NCBI GenBank assembly: GCA_002401945.1
Contig: NVUP01000025.1
Coordinates: 6,209-15,833 of the forward strand
Reading direction: 5' to 3'
DNA length: 9,625 nucleotides
Origin: Paracoccaceae bacterium
GTDB lineage: Bacteria; Pseudomonadota; Alphaproteobacteria; Rhodobacterales; Rhodobacteraceae
Translations under genes and position numbers: made by a program
Notes under the pieces: model-generated
The model's database searches: none
What the model saw: the letters and a program-made list of their open reading frames with translations, nothing else
Told to the model about the DNA's origin: nothing
Shown here: one piece after another, positions 1-4,604 of the stretch
Position numbering within the stretch: the stretch's first letter is position 1
Layout: each line of letters begins with the position of its first letter

Positions 1-1
1 C

Positions 2-991
2 TATGGGCTATCCGCCCGCGGGTTGGCGCTGAAAACCGGCGATCCAATGGGCGAGGAGTTCCCCGAGTTCATCGAATTCTGGCTCGAGTCCCCGGCCCCC
101 GGCCAGCGCAATATGGTGATCCATGCGCTGCTCGACAGCCCCTCGGTCACCGGGGCCTATCGATTCGACATCCTGCCGGGCAAAAACTGCACGATGGAGA
201 TCGAGGCAACGCTGTTTGCCCGCGACGAGCTGACCCATGTGGGGCTTGGCCCACTGACCTCGATGTTCCTGTTCGACCAAACCAACCGCAACCAGTTTGA
301 CGACTTCCGCCCGGCGGTGCACGACAGCGACGGGCTGCTGGTCCACAACGGCAACGGCGAAGTGCTGTGGCGACCGCTGGCCAACCCCAAACAATTGCAA
401 ATCTCGTCTTTTGTTGACGAGAACCCGCGCGGCTTTGGCCTGATGCAACGGGCCCGCAGGTTTTCTGATTTTGCCGATCTTGAGGCCAATTATCACAAGC
501 GCCCTTGCCTGTGGGTTGAACCCAAGGACGACTGGGGCAAAGGCGCGGTGACGCTGGTGGAAATTCCGGCAGACCAAGAGATCTATGACAATATCGTCGC
601 CTATTGGCGCCCCCGCACTCCCTATGCGGCCGGGTCACAGGTGGATCTAGCCTATCGCCTGACCTGGGGCGGGGAGCCAGACCTGCAGCTGCCAAAGGTC
701 ATCAATACCGCCGGCGGAGCCCGCGTGTTTGGCAATCCAGGCCGCATCATGACCTTGGATTTCACCGATCATCCGCTGTTGGAGGATGGGCCTGAAGGTC
801 TCGAAATTCACGTCTCCTCGCCCCATGTGGAGACCAGCAACGGCGTGTTGCAGCGCAACCCGGAAACCGGCGGGTTGCGATTGGCCTTCTCTTTTGAACC
901 CGGAGAGCGGACCCTGGTGGAGTTGCGCGCACAATTGCGCAAAGGCGGTCAGCCCGCGTCCGAAGTCTGGCTGTATCGATGGACGGCATGA
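2..991 (+). CDS. opgG: Periplasmic glucan biosynthesis protein OpgG (MdoG), C-terminal part; 5' end outside window
   Basis: Frame 2 is open from the left edge to a TGA at 989-991, giving about 329 residues; the start, the export signal and roughly the first third of a usual ~500-residue OpgG/OpgD protein are missing. The recognisable family stretch near the left edge reads GLALKTGDPMGEEFPEF, followed by an FWLESPAP segment; further on come FDILPG, the YWRPRTPYAAGSQ strand and YRLTWG, typical of the beta-sandwich and Ig-like domains of the family. OpgG acts in the periplasm and is required for making osmoregulated periplasmic glucans, probably on the branching or processing of the chain extruded by OpgH. 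The stop codon overlaps the opgH start as ATGA (988-991), so the two are translationally coupled. The paralogue OpgD is the main alternative name, but the direct linkage to opgH favours OpgG. Family identification is by motif recall, not by a database search. Confidence 0.9.
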   Translation, partial: YGLSARGLALKTGDPMGEEFPEFIEFWLESPAPGQRNMVIHALLDSPSVTGAYRFDILPGKNCTMEIEATLFARDELTHVGLGPLTSMFLFDQTNRNQFDDFRPAVHDSDGLLVHNGNGEVLWRPLANPKQLQISSFVDENPRGFGLMQRARRFSDFADLEANYHKRPCLWVEPKDDWGKGAVTLVEIPADQEIYDNIVAYWRPRTPYAAGSQVDLAYRLTWGGEPDLQLPKVINTAGGARVFGNPGRIMTLDFTDHPLLEDGPEGLEIHVSSPHVETSNGVLQRNPETGGLRLAFSFEPGERTLVELRAQLRKGGQPASEVWLYRWTA

Positions 992-2865
992 ACCGACCGC
1001 TCCTATTGCCGCCCGAGCAGCCTCTGGCGATGCCGGAGCAGGATTTTACGGTCGATTTTCGGGACAGTGCCGCGCCAAATCAGCGCCCTAAGCAAACCGT
1101 GTCACTATGGCGGATACTGGCGTTTTCCCCGGCAATGGTGGGCACCGGCCTGCTGACCTGGGTGATGCAGGACTGGTTTGCCGATGGCGGGTTCTCGGTG
1201 CTTGAAATGGTGTTGCTGACCTTGATCGCCTTTAACTTTTTCTGGATCTGCTTTACTGTCTCTACCGTGCTGTTGGGGCTGTACTCGCTTTCGCAACGCC
1301 CCCGCGTCCGTCGTCTTGCCCCCGCGCGCAAGATGAAGGTGGCCCTGTTGATGCCAATCTACAACGAAGTGCCGTGGTATGTGCTGGGCAATGCCCAGAC
1401 CATGCTTGAGGAGCTGCGCAAACGGGGGGGGGCTCATGACTATTCCATGTTCATCCTCTCCGATACCCAAGATGACGCTATCGCCGCGCAAGAGCTGATC
1501 TCGGTCAGAGCGCTGCATGCAATGATGCCACCGGGGTTGAACCTCTATTACCGACGCCGTGACCAGAATACCGACCGCAAAGTGGGCAATATCGCCGATT
1601 GGGTTGGTCGTTGGGGCGGCGGTTACGAAGCCATGCTGGTGTTGGATGCTGACAGCCTGATGACGGGCCGCGCGATTGCCCGTCTTGCCAATGCGCTGTC
1701 ACGCGATCCTGGGGCCGGGCTGATCCAAAGCTATCCTCAGTTGATAGGTGCCCAATCGGTATTTGGCCGCATGCAGCAGTTTGCCAGTGGTGTCCACGGG
1801 GCTGCTCTGGCCGAGGGACTGGCGCGCTGGGCTGGCCACGAGGGCAATTATTGGGGCCACAACGCTATCATCCGCACCCGCGCCTTTGCCGCCTGCGCCG
1901 GGTTGCCTCATTTGCGCAGCCGGTTGGGCGGCGGTGGCAAGCTGATCATGAGCCATGATTTTGTGGAGGCGGGGCTGCTGGCCCGGGCGGGCTGGTCGGT
2001 GCGGTTTTTGCCCCACATCCGTGGATCCTACGAAGAAACTCCGCCAACCCTGATCGACCACATCCAACGTGATCGGCGCTGGTGCCAAGGCAATCTGCAA
2101 CACCTGAAACTGCTGCGCGCCAAAGGATTTCGGGCAATCTCCCGGTTCCATCTGCTCCACGGAGCCATTGGGTATCTGATGGCGCCCATCTGGTTTGCGC
2201 TACTAGTGATCTGGGCGTTGATCGGCCGAGGTGAAGAGGCCTCGGTGCTGACCTACTTCAGCGAATCCAATCCCCTGATGCCCTCCTGGCCCGATATGTC
2301 CGAGACCCGCCATGTACTGGTGATCCTGCTGATCTATGCGATGCTACTGGCCCCCAAGCTGCTGGCGATTGCCGCCCTGCCGCTGACTGGCAGCCGATTT
2401 GCCGATTATGGCGGCGGTCTGCGGTTTGCCCTGTCTTTCGTCTCCGAGATCATACTGGCGGTGCTCTATGCGCCAATCCTGATGGTGCAGCAAATGATCG
2501 CGGTGGTCCGGACTATGTTGGGGCTGCAGCGCGGCTGGGCACCGCAGGCCCGCGATGGCGGCAGCTACAACTTGAAGACCTTAGCAATCTGCCACGCACT
2601 GGAAACGGTCAGCGGGCTGGCACTGTGGGTTGGGATCCTGACCGGCATGGTGTCGCTCTGGTTGCTGCCGATTGCCCTGTCACTGGTGCTGGCAGTGCCA
2701 CTTTCAGCGCTGTCAGGGATGCCGCTGCTGCGCCACCTCAACGGCTTGATGGGCACTCGCGAAGTTTTTGCCGAGCCCCAAATCACCCGCACGGCCCGCA
2801 GCTGCCGCGCCGCGCTCAAAGACATTCTGGACGGCGGCAGCCCAAGCCGCAGCGCCGCCGAATAG
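988..2865 (+). CDS. opgH: Glucans biosynthesis glucosyltransferase H (OpgH/MdoH)
   Basis: Family-2 inner-membrane glucosyltransferase that polymerises the beta-glucan backbone of osmoregulated periplasmic glucans from UDP-glucose. I choose ATG 988 (625 aa) because it makes an ATGA overlap with opgG, as at the other coupled junctions here; ATG 979 (628 aa) is in frame and possible, and neither has a strong ribosome site. From Met 988: two membrane segments near residues 43-62 and 74-101; catalytic domain starting at VALLMPIYNE; UDP-binding Asp in ILSDTQDD (D159); D220/D222 in LVLDADS; the proposed base in SHDF (D324); and the product-binding RDRRW (R361, R364, W365). Four or more membrane segments follow from about residue 390. 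At ~625 residues it is much shorter than the E. coli enzyme (847), lacking the long terminal extensions, as I recall for alphaproteobacterial relatives. A run of nine G (1424-1432) lies in the coding sequence. A hairpin at 2880-2901 probably ends the operon. Confidence 0.95.
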   Translation: MNRPLLLPPEQPLAMPEQDFTVDFRDSAAPNQRPKQTVSLWRILAFSPAMVGTGLLTWVMQDWFADGGFSVLEMVLLTLIAFNFFWICFTVSTVLLGLYSLSQRPRVRRLAPARKMKVALLMPIYNEVPWYVLGNAQTMLEELRKRGGAHDYSMFILSDTQDDAIAAQELISVRALHAMMPPGLNLYYRRRDQNTDRKVGNIADWVGRWGGGYEAMLVLDADSLMTGRAIARLANALSRDPGAGLIQSYPQLIGAQSVFGRMQQFASGVHGAALAEGLARWAGHEGNYWGHNAIIRTRAFAACAGLPHLRSRLGGGGKLIMSHDFVEAGLLARAGWSVRFLPHIRGSYEETPPTLIDHIQRDRRWCQGNLQHLKLLRAKGFRAISRFHLLHGAIGYLMAPIWFALLVIWALIGRGEEASVLTYFSESNPLMPSWPDMSETRHVLVILLIYAMLLAPKLLAIAALPLTGSRFADYGGGLRFALSFVSEIILAVLYAPILMVQQMIAVVRTMLGLQRGWAPQARDGGSYNLKTLAICHALETVSGLALWVGILTGMVSLWLLPIALSLVLAVPLSALSGMPLLRHLNGLMGTREVFAEPQITRTARSCRAALKDILDGGSPSRSAAE

Positions 2866-2879
2866 CCGCAACCGCCACT

Positions 2880-2901
2880 GCCTGCCCATGTCCGGGCAGG
2901 C
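2880..2901 (+). terminator. Hairpin after opgH, likely transcription terminator
   Basis: Fourteen bases after the opgH stop there is a perfect 8-bp GC-rich stem, GCCTGCCC (2880-2887) with GGGCAGGC (2894-2901), and a 6-base loop. It is followed by CCTATAAATTT rather than a clean T tract, so it may work as a weak intrinsic terminator, as a 3'-end stabiliser, or together with Rho. The position between convergent operons supports a role in ending opgGH transcription. No opgC or other opg gene follows on the same strand before it. Confidence 0.55.
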
Positions 2902-3062
2902 CCTATAAATTTCTCGCAGCTCTCCAGCGTCCGTATGATCCCCGGCCTGCGCCCAGGCCCAACGGGAGGAGAGCCTCCGTCAGGAATCCGACCACTGGCG
3001 GGAGCACCGCCTTGGAAGAGATATAATGTGGTGAAAAGCACCAGACCAAAAGACCAAACGAG
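2902..3062. other. Gene-free convergent spacer with several inverted repeats
   Basis: No credible gene lies here; the open frames crossing it are extensions of shadows of opgH. The stretch is unusually rich in short perfect inverted repeats. GCTCTCC (2919-2925) can pair with GGAGAGC (2968-2974), stacking directly on TCCC (2939-2942) with GGGA (2964-2967), which encloses GGCCTG-CGCC-CAGGCC (2944-2959). Further right are GGCGG/CCGCC (2997-3001 with 3007-3011) and TGGTG/CACCA (3029-3033 with 3039-3043). An alternative small hairpin, GGAGG/CCTCC (2965-2969 with 2974-2978), competes with the long stem. It could be 3' untranslated structure of either operon or a small RNA; I do not recognise an RNA family. 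Confidence 0.3.
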
Positions 3063-3066
3063 GCCG

Positions 3067-3081
3067 CTGCCAAGGCGGCAG
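3067..3081 (-). terminator. Weak hairpin just after the esterase gene, possible terminator
   Basis: Immediately after the esterase stop (TAA at 3085-3083, minus strand) the sequence can form CTGCC/GGCAG (5 bp, loop of 5). An overlapping alternative is GCCGC/GCGGC (3063-3067 with 3075-3079). Reading leftward it is followed by a GTTTGGTCTTTTGG stretch rather than a continuous T run. This is a marginal candidate based on position and pairing only. Confidence 0.25.
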
Positions 3082-3082
3082 G

Positions 3083-3892
3083 TTACTCTTTTTCAAACCA
3101 ATCCAGCATCAGATCTGCCCAGCCCTTTGGCACCGTGTGACCACCTGGGTAAAGGATAAATTCAATGTCTGCGCCGGCACCGCAATCCCAACGGCGGCGT
3201 AAGACCTTGTCGTCTTGCCAAGCCTTGCCAGGCGCGTTGCTGTCACAGTGGTTTGTCTGCCGCCACAGCTCCAGCCCGGCATAGATATCACCCTGTTGGT
3301 ATTGAATACCGCCAAGATAACGGCCTTCCAGTGGCACTGTTTTATCAGCCCATCCGTGGGTATGGAATAACCGCACCGGCGCAGAGCAACTCTCGGGTTG
3401 AGGCCGCCAGAAGCCGCCAGATATCGACGCATATGCGGCAAAATCATCCGGGTGGGCGCAGGCCAGGTAATTGACCATAAAACCGCCCGCCGAAAATCCT
3501 GCCAGCACGGTGTCCTGCTTTGAGACGCCAAACCTGTCACCTGCATCGGCCATCACATCGCGAAAAAACGTAGCCTCGTCACGACCCTCCCAACCGGGAA
3601 AGAACACCCAGGACCGGTTGCCATTGCGCCGCCGGGTGGCGTTGGGCGCAATCACCGCATAACCACGTGCCTTGAACGCATTGATCATTCTTGTGTTCTT
3701 AAGTGTTCCCGCGCCTGAGCCGCCGTAGCCATGCAGAAACATCACCACCGGCACCGGTCGTTGCGCCGCTTCGGGCAGAGCGATGTGATAGGTGCCACCA
3801 CTAATTTCACAGGCTCCAGCCTGATCAGCGCAACCGGCCGCCGCTGCTCCGGCCCAAACACTCAACGCCATGGCCAGCGCTGCGCATTTCAT
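3083..3892 (-). CDS. Exported PHB depolymerase-like / LpqC family esterase (alpha/beta hydrolase)
   Basis: A 269-residue alpha/beta hydrolase of the LpqC / polyhydroxybutyrate depolymerase (CE1-like) group. Numbered from Met 3892: a hydrophobic export signal (MKCAALAMALSVWAG) ends in an alanine-rich stretch before Cys21, so signal peptidase I cleavage is more likely than lipidation because the lipobox is poor. FLHGYGGSG (about 52-60) forms the oxyanion region, GFSAGG holds the nucleophile S134, HGWADKTVP holds D183 and GGHTVP holds H252, which completes a catalytic triad. Several cysteines (21, 28, 145, 169, 216, 237) suggest disulfides in an extracytoplasmic enzyme. The open frame runs 13 codons further upstream, but start 3892 gives an ATGA overlap with the rhodanese gene and places the signal peptide at the N-terminus. 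The substrate is not shown: polyester oligomers or acetyl/feruloyl esters are family possibilities. Ends tail-to-tail with opgH. Confidence 0.88.
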   Translation of the reverse strand: MKCAALAMALSVWAGAAAAGCADQAGACEISGGTYHIALPEAAQRPVPVVMFLHGYGGSGAGTLKNTRMINAFKARGYAVIAPNATRRRNGNRSWVFFPGWEGRDEATFFRDVMADAGDRFGVSKQDTVLAGFSAGGFMVNYLACAHPDDFAAYASISGGFWRPQPESCSAPVRLFHTHGWADKTVPLEGRYLGGIQYQQGDIYAGLELWRQTNHCDSNAPGKAWQDDKVLRRRWDCGAGADIEFILYPGGHTVPKGWADLMLDWFEKE

Positions 3893-4350
3893 TGCTGCCA
3901 CCGCGCAACCGGCAGGTTGCTGGCCAACCAACCGGGGCCATCGCGCGAGCCAAGCATACCTTCGGGCACGTCGATGATATTGCTGAACCCAGCCTTACTC
4001 AGCGCCAAGGTCATCCGCGCCGAGCGCACTCCGCGGGCGCAGATCAGTGCAATCGGAGCGCTGCGGTCACCGCCAGTTACCAAAGCTACCGCCTCGGCGA
4101 AGTCCTGGCGCCGCATATCAATCTGATGGCTGCCAACCGGCACACCGACAGCGGTCCACTCGATGGGGGTGCGAATATCTATCAAGGTAATGTCTCCCGA
4201 TTGCGCCTGCTGATAGGCCTCGGCCACGGTCAGCCGTGGGCGATCGTGGTCCGGTGCCTGACTGCGCCACCAGAGGCCTGCCATCACCACAGCCCCCACT
4301 GCAGCACCACCCAGCAAAATACGGCGTCTGGATTGGTTTATTTGTGGCAT
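3889..4350 (-). CDS. Rhodanese-like domain protein with Tat-like or anchoring signal
   Basis: A 153-residue single-domain rhodanese (sulfurtransferase-type fold). The N-terminus MPQINQSRRRILLGG has a twin-arginine-like SRRRIL motif followed by a hydrophobic run to about residue 28, then a WW pair; no clear AxA cleavage site is visible, so it may stay anchored with the domain in the periplasm. The domain spans about 38-150: LIDIRTPIEW (56-65), the active loop C104-A-R-G-V-R109-S (the CxxxxR pattern with the persulfide-forming Cys present), and the closing GWLASNLPV. Start 4350 is chosen over upstream codons (TTG 4437, ATG 4434) because GGAG sits 6 bases before it and because the longer version would run through a terminator-like hairpin. 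The stop overlaps the esterase start (ATGA), making a two-gene operon. The role could be sulfur transfer, or binding in an envelope process; the substrate is unknown. Confidence 0.85.
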   Translation of the reverse strand: MPQINQSRRRILLGGAAVGAVVMAGLWWRSQAPDHDRPRLTVAEAYQQAQSGDITLIDIRTPIEWTAVGVPVGSHQIDMRRQDFAEAVALVTGGDRSAPIALICARGVRSARMTLALSKAGFSNIIDVPEGMLGSRDGPGWLASNLPVARWQQ

Positions 4351-4354
4351 GCAG

Positions 4355-4360
4355 CTCTCC
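4355..4360 (-). promoter_or_regulatory. Ribosome binding site fixing the rhodanese start
   Basis: On the minus strand GGAGAG occupies 4360-4355, and the GGAG core is separated by 6 bases from ATG 4350-4348. The upstream alternative starts at 4437 and 4434 have no comparable site. This decides the start. Confidence 0.65.
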
Positions 4361-4412
4361 GGATCAACGTGTCCAACAGAAGCGGCGTAGCATGTTCCAA
4401 CGCAACGGTCAG

Positions 4413-4432
4413 AAAAAGCCTCTGACAGAGGC
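4413..4432 (-). terminator. Intrinsic terminator hairpin in the rhodanese leader (possible attenuator)
   Basis: Read on the minus strand, GCCTCT-GTC-AGAGGC (4432-4418) is a perfect 6-bp stem followed at once by TTTTT (4417-4413), the classic form of a Rho-independent terminator. It lies about 63 bases upstream of the rhodanese ATG, where no minus-strand gene precedes it (the neighbour mrpA is divergent). A competing stem, GTCAGA (4426-4421) with TCTGAC (4413-4408), shares bases with the terminator and would prevent it forming. It could attenuate the rhodanese-esterase operon, end a short leader RNA, or block antisense transcription from the mrp side. Confidence 0.5.
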
Positions 4433-4604
4433 ATCAAGTTCTTGTTAACGCCCTATGCGAGTGCCACTTAAAGACGCAAGAATTCAACAAAACGCAGCGC
4501 AACTGCCGCATTCCGCATCCGCACACGCTGCGGGGGCTGGCACAGGCGCCCAAAATTGCTTAGGCAACTATAAATTTGCCTTGCCCAAGCCCGGAGATCA
4601 TCAC
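4433..4604. promoter_or_regulatory. Divergent control region between the rhodanese and mrp operons
   Basis: This 172-base stretch must hold the mrp promoter and probably the rhodanese promoter. Nearest mrpA is TATAAA (4569-4574), flanked symmetrically by AGGCAA (4562-4567) and TTGCCT (4576-4581), a 6+6 dyad with an 8-base centre that could be an operator over a -10 box. TTGC/GCAA (4556-4559 with 4564-4567) overlaps it. No good -35 lies 16-18 bases upstream of the TATAAA. TTGTTA (4442-4447) resembles a -35 element but has only weak -10 candidates (CTTAAA near 4467). I cannot fix a promoter with confidence. No small gene is evident. Confidence 0.35.
4593..4596 (+). promoter_or_regulatory. Ribosome binding site fixing the GTG start of mrpA
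   Basis: GGAG lies 8 bases before GTG 4605. The open frame extends another 50 codons upstream to 4455, but that part is polar, low in hydrophobic residues and unlike any Mrp N-terminus, while the peptide from GTG 4605 begins directly with the first membrane segment expected of the family. This decides the start. Confidence 0.7.

Noticed and set aside
8..577. 189-codon minus-strand open frame opposite opgG
   Set aside because: Shadow frame in GC-rich DNA, opposite recognisable OpgG coding sequence, with no family motif.
2919..3011. Glycine or cobalamin riboswitch, or CCUCCUCCC-type 'cuckoo' sRNA, suggested by GGAGAG, CCACTGG and CTCCTCCC-like strings
   Set aside because: Only isolated short strings match; the conserved cores of these RNAs are not present in order, and the neighbouring genes do not fit.
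3022..3027. TATAAT as a promoter -10
   Set aside because: No -35 element at 16-18 bases on the plus strand (the bases there are CGGGAG), and it would drive only antisense RNA into the esterase; kept only as part of the spacer description.
2565..3041. Minus-strand open frame covering the end of opgH and the convergent spacer
   Set aside because: Composition is that of a shadow (Ser/Arg/Pro/Gly rich), half of it is antisense to opgH, and no ribosome site or motif supports it.
3043..3058. Direct repeat AGACCAAA twice in the convergent spacer
   Set aside because: Two tandem 8-base copies only, with no further units; likely chance.
3893..3931. 13-codon N-terminal extension of the esterase
   Set aside because: Start 3892 gives an ATGA overlap with the upstream gene and a normal signal peptide; the extension only shadows the end of the rhodanese gene.
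4351..4437. 29-codon N-terminal extension of the rhodanese (TTG 4437 / ATG 4434)
   Set aside because: It would be read through the terminator-like hairpin, lacks a ribosome site, and would bury the twin-arginine-like signal inside the protein.
4455..4604. 50-codon upstream extension of the mrpA frame starting at 4455
   Set aside because: The peptide is polar and unlike Mrp N-termini, and GTG 4605 has a good GGAG site and starts exactly at the first membrane helix.
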